From NCBI GenBank assembly GCA_001598975.1, contig BBXU01002954.1:1-15390 (forward strand): a stretch of DNA of 15,390 nucleotides, given 5' to 3'. Made by a program: the position numbers and the translations under genes. The notes beneath the pieces are model-generated. The model worked only from the letters and a program-made list of their open reading frames with translations. It was not told the origin of the DNA and searched no databases. The stretch is from Parachlorella kessleri (lineage: Eukaryota > Chlorophyta > Trebouxiophyceae > Chlorellales > Chlorellaceae). Shown here one piece after another: positions 1 to 12,833 of this stretch; the stretch's first letter is position 1; each line of letters begins with the position of its first letter.

Positions 1-3962
<3,962 letters not shown>

Positions 3963-4449
3963 GGAAGTGGTAACAGCTGCGCCTTCATACTACGCCGCCA
4001 GCTGCCTTCATTTCGCTCTGTTCTTTTAGGAGAACCGCTGCTATTGTAACTAGCAACCTTGGCAGCCTGCCGGGCAGCTATGCCTGTCACTTCCGTCGGC
4101 TGAACGGGAGTGTCCTCAGAAGACATAATCACATGCCGCCATAAAGTGCCTCAAGCGCAATGTCCTGTGCATGCACCGGCACCAACCCATATATAAACTG
4201 CCTATAGAAGAGGTACAGGGCCAAGAAAAAGGAGGAAGCACGCGGCACGTAAGCAGGAAGGAAAAGCAAAGAGGGCTGGGACAGAAAGTTTACGTGAGCA
4301 GCAGATTATCAAGGCCATGTTCACCTGGCAGCGTCACAAGGGGCTGCTGCTGCTTATCACTCCAGGCAAGTCAGCAACGCAGCTGAACCACTGCACCGCC
4401 GCATGACCCACTATGAGTATATATATAGCCCCCTGGGCGCTACTGGGAC
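3963..4449. other. convergent intergenic region, 3' UTRs
   Basis: These 487 bases lie between the stop of the plus-strand WD40 gene and the stop of the minus-strand SPOC gene. Both 3' UTRs must fit here and may overlap. A TGTAA motif for the plus gene lies at 4045-4049. Two A/T-rich TATA-like strings occur near 4187-4197 and 4414-4427, but no convincing frame follows either. No RNA gene was seen, and I found no TGTAA for the minus-strand gene. Confidence 0.6.
4045..4049 (+). terminator. TGTAA polyadenylation signal candidate
   Basis: TGTAA, the usual near-upstream polyadenylation element of chlorophyte nuclear genes, lies 83 bases past the TAG stop at 3960-3962. Its position fits a short 3' UTR for the WD40-type gene. 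The motif is only five bases long, so chance occurrence is possible. Confidence 0.5.
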
Positions 4450-4902
4450 CTACTTGCCAACAGCCTGCACCACCAGAGCAAGCATGCTGCCCGCGCTGTG
4501 GTCCGCCGGCACGCCCAGCACAGCGCAGGCCTGCTCCGACGGCGGGACCAGGTACATCACCCGGTGGCCCGCCACTGCCGGCAGCGGCGGCAGCTTCACC
4601 ACCCCCGCCCGCGACTTGCCCTGGAGGTACGACACAAACTCGGCAAACGACCGCTGGTGCGCCGCGTCCGCCACGGGTGCCACGCGCCGTACCGCTCGCT
4701 CCCCGGGGGCGGTACAGCTGTACACCTGGCCAAAAACGTACTGCAGATCCGCCCGCATGGCCACATCCAGTACTGGCGGCCAGTGGGAGGGCTCGTGGGC
4801 TGCCCACGCCCCTGGGGCGGCTGGAGGGGCCCCAGGCACTGGAGGGTCAAGGCAAACCACCTGACATACGGGGGCTTTGCTCTTAGCGAGCTTGCCCTGC
4901 CA
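4450..4902 (-). other. SPOC domain coding segment
   Basis: This 150-codon segment to the TAG stop codes for the SPOC domain of the FPA-like protein. It opens with the typical W-x-G-x-L-x-K-S strand. It then has the PxHWPPVLDV strand, the basic pair in AVRRVAP, the FxxFVSYLxxKxRAGV helix and turn, and the LVPPSEQA strand and helix. Basic surface residues of SPOC domains read phospho-serines of the CTD. The Arg-Arg pair and the Lys/Arg in GKSRAG are candidates, but which residues contact the CTD cannot be read from sequence alone. Confidence 0.82.
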
Positions 4903-7900
4903 GGCCGGTTGCGGCTGCTGATGCTGTGGAAGCGGCTGCTGCTGTTGCGGGGGTGCATGCTGCTGCTGCTGTGCCAGTGGTTGCTGCTGCGGTGACCGAA
5001 CAGGAAGCCGCAGGGGTGGCTGGGCCGAAGGCGGGGCCCCTGCCCCAGCCCCCACTGGCAAGGAGCCATACCCACCCACCGCCGAAGGCAAGGGGTTCAG
5101 GGACATCTGAGACTCCAGCCGCCTCAAGTCCCTCTGACGGTCGGTGGCAGGCGAGGCCCCCAGACTCGCTGCTCCTGCTGCTGCTGCTGGGCCTGCTGCT
5201 GCCCCGCCTGGGGGCCCAAAGCCCCCTGGCGCCAGCCCAGCACCTTGCCTGTAGCCCCCTGCTGCAGCAGCAGGGTGCGGCGGTAGCATGGCTCCACTGC
5301 AACGCTGCGCCAACAGCCCCGGACCCGGCGCCGCCAAAGGCAACGCGGCTGGGTCCCGCCCCGGGCCTCCAAGGACCCCTGCGTGCTGTGGTGTTGCTGC
5401 GGCTGCCGCTGGCCCTGGGGGCATGGGTGGGTCCCAAGCCGAGGGCCGCCCAGGACCCTCCGGCTGCCTGCCAGGCTGCTGCTGAGCATGCTGCCCGTGC
5501 TGTGGGTGTTGGGGCGGTGGGGGTCCGGACAGGGGCGAGGGCGCCGGGCCCCCCGGGCCGCGGCTGTGATAGTCTCTGAAGGGCGGGTGGTGGGCGTCCC
5601 TGCAACAGCACCGGCGATAATGTGCGTGAGACAGGCGCATCGCATGCTGCTCTGCTGTAAATGACAGCCAAGCAGCACAGACTGACAGCCGCTCCTCCAC
5701 ACCTCGCTTCCAATGCCTCCAGAACCTACACTTTCTTTTCAAACCTGTCCCACGGCGACCTCCCGAGAGAGACGCTGTAGATAGGTGGAGAAGAACCAAC
5801 TAGAGGCACAACATCTCTAGTTAACAACTAGGGTCGCAAACTCCCCCTTTGAAGCCAACTACAAGAACAGGGTTGACCTAAAGTGGCCGACCCTAGGTCC
5901 GGGGCGGCAGGGATCGAACCGGCGACCTTCAGTTCCCTAACCGCAGCAGTTAACCTCATGCTCGGGAACCTACACTTACTCACGTAAATAAAATGCATAT
6001 AACGAATTTGCACATCCAACCCAGGTAGGCGCAGTTGCTCGCACCTGTCTCTGTCTCTGGCAGAGTCTAGCCTTGGGAGGGGCGCTTCCCGCCCACCGCG
6101 GCTACCCTGCCCCGCCCACCACTGCTTCTCATTCTTGTACTCCACACGGAAGATAGCGGGGCCAACACGCGCCCCGTCGAGCCGCTTCCGCGCTTCTGTT
6201 GCAGCAGCCTGCGGGGAGTTGAGGGGTTACAACTTGAGGGCGGGCCCAACTTGCCTGTGCATCCCTTGGGCATACCCCCGCCCACCTGGGGACAGCTACA
6301 CACTAAATGCCAGCGAGACATGGGTCATTCGGGGTGCACACGGATCCCCATCACAACACAAACACTGATAGATAGGCCTTCCATTCAGGTCAATACAGAC
6401 CATAGGACGGAGGCTAACCAATCTAAGAAACCTGGGGGCCCCTGGGGATTGAAGGTCTCTTCACGAAGCTGTACCAATGCACCGCACACCCTTCCGAGAA
6501 ACCCCCGTAGTGGGCCCCTCCCGTGTCTACCCGCAAACCCCATGTCACTTCCCAGCAGCCAACTTGCCGCTTGGAAGGCCACCCTGCGCAGGCCGGTCAT
6601 ACACACTGCAACCTTGTATGCGCCATCCGAACCGCCCTGCAACATTTCGCAGTGCAGCTTGAGCACTTGCCTGGGTCGCATAGTCGACGAAGGCGCAGTT
6701 GGTGTGCCGCATGAACTTGTGTCCCACCAACTCCCCACACTGGCCAAAGGCCCGCAGCACCTCGTCTTCACGCATGTTTGGCGGAATCTGCAGCGGGAAG
6801 GAGTCTTGAGTATAAATAAAGGTACATGGATTGAGCCCCTCAAGACTGAGCTGAGCACAGTTGTACCACCGCAAGCAGCAGGCGCAGACATGCGGCAAGT
6901 TCCTGCCACAGAAGTGGCGAGGGGTGCCCCAACGAAAAAGGTGATTCCGCAGGACCCTAGTGGAGAGTGGTCATCAGCATCCAAGCTGCTGCCTGTGCAT
7001 CCTCTTCCAAATGCTACAGCTTGCTTTGTGACGCAGCTGGCACCCGCCACACTGCTGTGTGACCCCTTCCTGTCACGTGCATTTCCATCTTAAATGCTAC
7101 AGACACACAGCCTGGCCATCAAGGACCCGTTAAAGTACCCAACCATCCAAGCCAGCGGTAACGGACTGGCCGCCGCATGTTAACACACACACCTGCCCCA
7201 CCCAGAGTGTCTTGCTCATGTACTCCGGAGGCGGCAGCCGTGGATCCTGCTGCTGCACGGGCCCAGCTGCGCCTGCTCCCTGGGGAGCGCCCGCAGCCCC
7301 TGGGGGCGCCAGGGCGCCGCCGGCGCCTTCCAGGGCCGCGCCCACGGGCAGCGCTCTGCCGCTGCTGGTAGGGCCCCCTTGTAAGAGACTAGCACTGCGG
7401 GGAAAGCCCTCGGCAGGGGCTCCGCCCACGCCTCCCACCGCTAGGGGCCCGGGCCCGTTCGCGGCGTTGGCAGCAGCGTCGAGCTGCGGCTGCTGGCCGC
7501 CATGACTGCTGCCAGGCCCAGGCCCCGCTCCTGCCGCTGCCCCTGCCTCGGCGGCAGACAGCGGCGGGGGCAGGGCGGAGAGCCGCAGGTTGGCGGCGCG
7601 CAGCGCCGCCACCGCCGCTGCCGTGGCCGCCTCGGAGGCAAAGTGCATGAGGAGGCCGGGGCGGCGGCCGCCCACCCGCAGCAGCAACTCCGGCGCTGGA
7701 ACACCTGCATGGCACCCACACTTGTACAAATACTATGAGTCATGCCCGATCCACAAGCATTCTTTGCTTTGTGGCAGGTTGGCAGCATGCCTTGGCGGGG
7801 CCCCTGGCTCTTTGCTGGTCTGGGTACTTGTGCCTCCGGGGCGACTCAACCCATTGTAGGCAGTGCATGTACAGCAACGGCATGCGCATCCTGTTTAGAC

Positions 7901-8795
7901 TGTAAGGAGCACAAGTGGTTCGATGAGAAGACTGTGCCTCAGTGGCAAGGACGAGCCCACCAGTACCCTGTCGCGTTCGCTCCCGTACTTTGCGCGAAGC
8001 GCGGAGTCCCACCCGCAAGCCCCAACCAACTTACCCGCGTCTTTACAACAGCGCATGACCTCCCCCTCGTCCGCAATCGTCGCCACGCCAGCCACCCAGG
8101 CGTGCGTGCAGGGCGCCTGCGGCGGCGGCGGCCGCGCCGACCCCGCCGGCAGGGGCGCAAATGCCAGGCTGGAGCAGAAGCGAGCTGCCAGGGGTCGGCA
8201 GCCGCGCCAAGGTGTCGACTCGCACATCGCCTCATAGCAGCGCATGGCATCCCTGAAACAAGGGAAGCACGTAGTATCCTCATTACTCCTTTGGCGGTCT
8301 GGCGTGTGTGTCAGACCTGTGCCAGCCCTTGGCAGGACTCACAGGTGTCTTGGGAGGCTGGTTTTGTTAGGTCTGGCGACAACTGCAACCTTGCCCTGTG
8401 CCACAACACATCCTGCTGGCCCCTGCTCCACACCTGAGTACACCAACCACCCCTTCATCAACCTGCACCAAAGCAAGGGGTACGCGGGTACTGCAGAGCG
8501 CTGTGATGCAGCCTCACCTGACGGACGGGAAGTTGACGTATGCCGCAGAGCACTGCTGGCCTGGCACGGGCGGCGGGAGCACCGCGCCTGCCACCCTGCA
8601 GTGCCGGGAGCACTCCCGCACCACATCTGCCTCTTCCAGGTAAGCGGGTATGCCGCCTAGGAACAGGCAGGCTGCAGCGGCGCAGATGTTGTCGCCTGGG
8701 GGCGGGAAAGGAGGAGGAGGGTCCGCGGAAGCGGCTGCGCAGAAGCACACAGCGCAGCAGCAGTGGGGGCAGGAATGGTTGCGAGGGGGGGGCAT
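4450..8795 (-). CDS. FPA: FPA-like (Spen family) RNA-binding protein, three RRMs and C-terminal SPOC, 6 exons
   Basis: Exons in coding order are 8795-8518, 8252-8035, 7704-7193, 6787-6671, 6208-6120 and 5599-4450. All phases agree and give 787 residues (Arabidopsis FPA is about 900). RRM1 (about 40-118) has LFLGGIP and AAYVNF. RRM2 (about 142-205) has HAWVAGV but a poor RNP1. RRM3 (about 330-402) is the clearest, with KTLWVGQIP, NCAFVDYAT and FRVEYKNEK. A Gln/Pro/Ala-rich linker leads to a SPOC domain (about 638-787) with WQGKLAKS, HWPPVLDV, FAEFVSYLQGKSRAGVVKLP and VMYLVPP. FPA of plants controls alternative polyadenylation, and SPOC domains bind phosphorylated RNA polymerase II CTD; the same nuclear role is inferred here. 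The fourth intron (6670-6209) has a GC donor. The ATG at 8795 has an in-frame TGA eight codons upstream, and its first 34 residues look intron-like, so the true first exon may start at 8695. Confidence 0.85.
5600..6119 (-). other. intron 5 of the FPA-like gene (520 bp) with inserted repeat-like sequence
   Basis: The exon 5 donor GTGGGC lies at 6119 and the acceptor TTGCAG ends at 5600. It is the longest intron of this gene. It holds a tRNA-derived sequence (about 5900-5975), a perfect 8-bp inverted repeat at 5798-5822 and a 9-bp inverted repeat pair at 5828-5836 and 5888-5896. These suggest a past insertion of a short non-autonomous element. No coding exon is apparent. Confidence 0.6.
5900..5975 (-). 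repeat. tRNA-derived, SINE-like sequence with Pol III A- and B-box matches
   Basis: On the minus strand GGTTCGATCCC (plus 5910-5920) matches the B-box consensus GGTTCGANNCC exactly. About 31 bases upstream, GAGCATGAGGTT (plus 5952-5963) resembles an A box, and AGCA/TGCT can form a D-stem around a GG-containing loop. The acceptor strands do not pair and no anticodon arm is acceptable. This is therefore not a working tRNA. A tRNA-derived SINE head or tRNA pseudogene is the best reading. No target-site duplication or A-rich tail was established. Confidence 0.5.
6209..6670 (-). other. GC-AG intron 4 of the FPA-like gene
   Basis: The RRM3 frame reads FVDYATQ at exon 4 and must resume AAATEARKRLDG at exon 5. 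The junction is CAG followed by GCAAGT on the minus strand, a GC donor with an otherwise ideal consensus, and the acceptor is CCCGCAG. Reading on without splicing gives a sequence that drifts away from the RRM and stops at 6545. The intron is 462 bp, and nothing else was found in it. Confidence 0.75.
6788..8034 (-). other. introns 2 and 3 of the FPA-like gene flanking exon 3
   Basis: Intron 2 (8034-7705, 330 bp) has donor GTAAGT and acceptor ATGCAG. Intron 3 (7192-6788, 405 bp) has donor GTGTGT within an alternating GT run and acceptor CTGCAG. Exon 3 between them (7704-7193) codes for the end of RRM2, the Ala/Pro/Gly linker and the first strand of RRM3. I see no RNA gene or repeat in either intron. 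Confidence 0.6.
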
Positions 8796-9016
8796 GCAGT
8801 GCTGGGCAGCCAGGTGTCAACATCTGGCTTTCATAAACAGCCGGCAAAGTGAATCTGGCCTTCACGAGCCAGCATCTGGAGTGGGTTGCCAGAGTCTGAG
8901 CCACACCGTTGCCTTTCTGATCCACCCCTCAGACACGTCAAGCGGCCTGCCACCCAAGTTGACAGCCTTGGAGAACGTCCTCGGGCACACTTTCAGCTCT
9001 CAGCTTCAGGTCTCAG
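8796..9016 (-). other. 221-bp gap between the two minus-strand genes
   Basis: This stretch separates the TGA of the API5-like frame from the ATG of the RRM/SPOC frame. No TGTAA was found on the minus strand. It could be 3' UTR plus promoter of two very close genes, or part of a 365-bp intron (9060-8696) that joins them. No other gene was seen. Confidence 0.5.
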
Positions 9017-12000
9017 TCACACGGGCATGGTGACCGCCACGAGGCTGCCATTCTCCGCACCTGGCTCTCCAGGACTGCCTGCCTCCCGCGAATCAACATC
9101 CATCCCTACCGACTGCTGCTGGCCAAATCTGAAAGGCCCCTCCGCGAGGCCCCGGTCCCCATGCCGCCGCTGCTGCTCCTGCTGGGGGTGCAGCAGGGCT
9201 TGGCTACCACCTTCCCTCGGACTGGTGGGGGTTGCCAGCAGGCCAAGGCCAGTTGGCCGCCCTACCGCTGCCCCTGCTGCCGGTGTCGCCGCAGATGCTG
9301 CTAGCGGTGGTGACGCTAGTGAGGGTGGGACTTCCGTAAAGGACCTCCGCTTGCTAGGGCTGCTGCCAGGTAGCTGCTTCCCTGCCTGCTGCTGCTCCTG
9401 CTTTGCGTGTTTGTGCTGGTGGGGGTGATCGAAGCCTAGGGGACCATTGGCAAACGATCGCTTGTTAGGCCCAGAGCTGGAAGGCGCGACGGGCGGCCCT
9501 TCCTCCTTCAGCCCCGCAGGAGTCCCACCATCGCTGCTGAACCTACATGGCATGCAGGAGTTCGTGCTAAGCAGGCACACCAAGCGTTATACCAGCAAAA
9601 CCCAGGCTCTATATGCTTCTTTTGGTGCAACTAGGGTAGGACTCTTATATTAGTTTGTCTTCACAATATTTTACGATCCCTGCATAATAGAATAAACAGG
9701 CAGACCCAAAAGAGTGCGCTGTGCCATCATCTTACAGCCTCCAAACCTCTTGAGCACTCACCTTACTGTCTCCCCAACCAGCTTGGAGGCTGCTAGCACG
9801 CACCACCACCATACAAGCAAACGGCTACTCCCTCCTGGTGCAGCTTTGAGGTCAGCGCACCTGGCGGGCACAGAGCCTGGTGGTGGAAACTGTTGCAGCG
9901 GCGGCCGCTGGGGAGAGCTGGGAAGCTCTTGCACGAGTTGCTGGAGCACCATACAGGCATCCGCTCCCATGGACGGCGGCAGGTCTGCAGGGTCCCCCAC
10001 ATAGAGTTGGGAGGGGCTTGGCCCAAGGCAAGCGTGCAGCCCCTTTGGCATACAAGTTCTGCTGGACAGGTGACCAGACACCCATAGGTGTCTTTACTGG
10101 ACGGCGCAGTCTATACAAGGAGGTCAGTTGGCTCTAGGAACTTCCAACGAGCACGCCCAAAAGCACTAACAAGCCGGAAATATTGGTGCTCTTCGGGGCA
10201 GGCATTGCACGGAACGATTGACATACATGTGACGCAGGCTGTGGGCCAGCTCTTCTACCACTGGAAAAGGCCCCGCAGCAGCAGCCTCAGCGGCAGCAGC
10301 TGCAGAGCGCGGCTTACACAGGGGTCCTTACCCTTGAGAAACTGTTGCACATGCTGCCGAAACCAGCGCTGCTCCCGCTCCTCTGCCAACATCACCTCCC
10401 GGAAGAGAGATGGCGCCAGCTGTTGCTGCCCTGCCTGCTCCTCGCTAGGCTCCTGCTTCGGGCCAGCGCTGGTTGCACCGCCAAACTTGCGCCCGTCAGA
10501 ATGAGTAGCACTCCCTGGTTCCAGCTTGACTGTGGCCGGCAGGGCGGTGGCGTGGGTTGCCAGAGCGCTTGCGGGCGCATGGGCTGCGCCGCCAGCTGAC
10601 CCTGCCATGCCAATCTCTGCGGGCTGCTGCGGGGCCGCTGGGACAGCACCACCGCCTCCGATGGTTCCATCCTCATCGGCAGGAGCATCGCTGGGCCCGC
10701 CGCGCGGGGCCAGCAGCCGTGCGGTGACAAACACGCTAGCCACTGTGAAGAGCTGGCCGTTGTCGTCCGGCTTCTTCAAGGCGTGGATGCATGCTGCCAG
10801 CACCACCCGAGGGAAGTGCACAAACGCGGTTTCCAGCAGGGCCCAGAAAGGCTCAGTGGTGCGGGTGAAGAGTGATGAGGCGGCGGCAGAGGCAGCTATG
10901 GCGTGGCCGTTGGTCATGGTACCATTGGTGGGGCGGAAGCCAGGGGGCAGCAGCGGCGGCGCACAGGCCGCGGGCTGCGACTGCAGCTGCCTGCAGTCGG
11001 ACACGGGGTAGCATGAGAGGGAAGCTAAGGGAAAGTATAACTGGTCACACTCAAGGGTGGCTGAGGCGGCTGTGTGGCATTTGGAGAAAAAACCTGGACA
11101 ACTGACCCACACAATGCAACCCGAGCACAACAGCTTTGCTGCGGCATGCTACAGGCAAGGCAAAGAGTGCACCAGCACTCTCTGACAGTCTCAAGGGGCC
11201 TGCTTGCTTCTTTAGCATGACAACTACACCCGTTTGTTGACCGCACATACCCAAATACGCACCACGCTACTTACAACGAGGTGTCGCAAAGCCAGCAGCC
11301 GCCCTGGTCAACAACTCACTTGAAGGCATAGTTGACCAGCTTGATGACTGCCTGGTGGTCCGTCTCCAGCTTGGCAGCAGCCACCACTGCAGCCAGCCCC
11401 TGCAGGGCGTCGCTTCGTGTACCGGCAGCCACGGCTGCAAGGTCGGCGCCGGTGCCAGTGCCGCCGCTGTTGGCGGGGTTAAGAGAAAGGCGGGAGAGCT
11501 CTACCAGGACATCGCCAGTGGCTCTGGCCTGCTTAGGAAAGTAGCGGACAAACCGCGGCAGCAGCCGGGCGGCTAAGCGCTTGGCGGCAGGCGAGCCTGC
11601 AAGCACGGGGAACAGGCAGCTGGGATGACGCCTATAGACAAGTTGCCTGGCAGGATTTGTAAGCTATTCTGAGCTTTTTTTCCATTGCCAGCAACTGCCG
11701 GTGCCCACAGCGCCCACAGGGAAACCATGGCATTTGAGAGTAGACGCCCTTGAGAAGATGCCCTCGGACATCCAGCGGGGTGGAAGACTGGCTAGCGACA
11801 GAGATAGGTGTAGCCATACCATCCATCATACATGCACCACACAACTTGCGCGCAATGGACCACGCACCGCCTAGCGGCTACGCAGGCAAGCCAACTGGGT
11901 AAGCCAGCTGACCAGCCAGCACTGGTGCTACAGGCATACTGCAGCGCAATGCAACGACCTCACCCTCCGCAGCCTTCAGCAGTGCAGCGTAGTCTGAGTC

Positions 12001-12234
12001 ATCGCCTCGGCCCTCCTTGCAGCTTTTGAACAAGGCGTCATAGGCGGCATAGACTGCAGCCAGCTCTCGCCTGAGCTCGTCCTTGCTGGGCTGCTGCGGC
12101 AGCCTCGAGCTCGGGGTGGGTCGCTTGGCGGCAGAGGAGGTGCGCGGCGGGGTGGGAGCGTCGCCATACAGCTGGAACCACTTGCGCTTGGCAGAGGCTC
12201 CAGCTCTGGCAACAGGGTCCCCAGGCTCGGCCAT
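9017..12234 (-). CDS. API5-like helical-repeat protein, 5 exons
   Basis: Exons in coding order are 12234-11964, 11596-11320, 10990-10332, 9984-9861 and 9542-9017 (TGA). The phases run 1, 2, 1, 2 and match at every junction, giving 618 residues (animal and plant API5 are about 520-560). The first intron joins DYAALLKAAEG to SPAAKRLAARLLPRFVRYFP, which closely resembles the API5 N-terminus (aligned Tyr, then K-x-LAA-x-x-IP-x-F-x-x-FP). Further helices include PFWALLETAFVHFPRVVLAAC (split here: PFWALLETAF, then VHFPRVVLAAC) and a charged MLAEEREQRWFRQHVQQFL. The C-terminal 175 residues are disordered, with His/Gln-rich sequence and basic NLS-like SPSKRRSF. API5 is a nuclear HEAT/ARM-like scaffold linked to RNA-binding partners. 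Beyond about residue 125 I cannot align it, so this may be a distinct family. Exon 4 is the least certain. Confidence 0.68.
9985..10331 (-). other. intron 3 of the API5-like gene
   Basis: The donor GTAAGG follows the FLKG codons at 10332. The proposed acceptor CCTGCAG ends at 9985, giving LKDLPPSMGADACMV across the junction. The sequence upstream of that acceptor stays open for about 30 codons (GPSPSQLYVGDPA), so an earlier acceptor is possible. Nothing else was seen in these 347 bases. Confidence 0.5.
10991..11963 (-). other. introns 1 and 2 of the API5-like gene flanking exon 2
   Basis: Intron 1 (11963-11597, 367 bp) runs from donor GTGAGG to acceptor CTTGCAG. Intron 2 (11319-10991, 329 bp) runs from donor GTGAGT to acceptor GACTGCAG. 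Both sites are strong. Exon 2 between them carries the API5-like LAARLLPRF motif. No repeats or RNA genes were seen in the introns. Confidence 0.6.
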
Positions 12235-12833
12235 CCAGCGCTCATGCCAGGCGGCCGAGGGAGGACAAGGGCTGCATGTCACCAGCCTCCACCTGGGCCT
12301 GCAGGCGCTGAGAACGGCAAGCCTCTTAGGCAAGGCACAGGCAAGGTATCAAGCTAGCAAGCTGGTCAAGCTGCTTGCAGGTCCGCAAGACCTGAGTCTT
12401 GATGTCCTCGACTCACCTGATTTACAGTCACCGTGGGATGGCTTCAAACGATCTCGAACTCAGCTATCGCCAGCAAAGCTCCTGGCACGAACGAAAGCCC
12501 AGAGCCACCCTACTTCATGCCGCAGTGGTGCTGAGAAGAGCACAGTGTGTCACAAGAGATCAGATGTAGAGACACGAGTATACATTAATGGTCTTTAGGG
12601 CCTCGTTGAGGCCTCACAGCTGGTCGCTGGGTGGTCCCGCCAGTGGAAGCAAATACACCGCTGGCTTGCCAATGTCTCTGTTCGCAATAAGCGAACCGTA
12701 CAGATCTTCGGTGCTTGTTGGGAGGTGAGCTGGATACTAGTTTGTGCTTATGATGCTATTATTGCATCATACCTAGCTAGCGAAGCCACGGTGGTGGTCT
12801 GAGACTTCGTGATTAGCCAGGGGAGAAGAAACC
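12235..12833. promoter_or_regulatory. divergent intergenic region between API5-like gene and cyclophilin gene
   Basis: The 599 bases between the ATG of the minus-strand API5-like gene and the ATG of the plus-strand cyclophilin gene must hold both 5' UTRs and both promoters, perhaps as a bidirectional promoter. Visible structure is a 6-bp palindromic arm pair at 12599-12613 and a perfect 8-bp arm pair at 12749-12771. An A/T-rich stretch with TATACATTAA lies near 12578-12588. No convincing TATA box sits at a fixed distance from either ATG. No additional gene was seen. Confidence 0.5.
12749..12771 (+). promoter_or_regulatory. perfect inverted repeat upstream of the cyclophilin start
   Basis: TATGATGC and GCATCATA form perfect 8-bp arms around a 7-base A/T loop (TATTATT), ending 62 bases before the ATG at 12834. 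It could be a protein-binding dyad in the core promoter or a hairpin in the 5' UTR. The sequence shows the symmetry only; function is inferred. Confidence 0.45.

Noticed and set aside
4187..4427. TATA-like strings as promoters of a small gene near 4171-4386
   Set aside because: The 71-codon frame there has no motif, and the region is explained as overlapping 3' UTRs of convergent genes.
4926..5579. 217-codon plus-strand open frame
   Set aside because: It lies opposite the Gln/Pro/Ala linker of the FPA-like protein and mirrors its low complexity.
5900..5975. A functional tRNA gene on the minus strand
   Set aside because: The B box is good, but the acceptor arms do not pair and no anticodon arm has a proper stem with U33 and a purine at 37 in register with the D arm.
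6251..7093. 280-codon plus-strand open frame across introns and RRM3 exon of the FPA-like gene
   Set aside because: No domain or consistent composition. The minus strand carries RRM3 with phase-matched introns.
7742..8437. 231-codon plus-strand open frame
   Set aside because: Antisense to exon 2 and introns of the FPA-like gene, without recognisable motifs.
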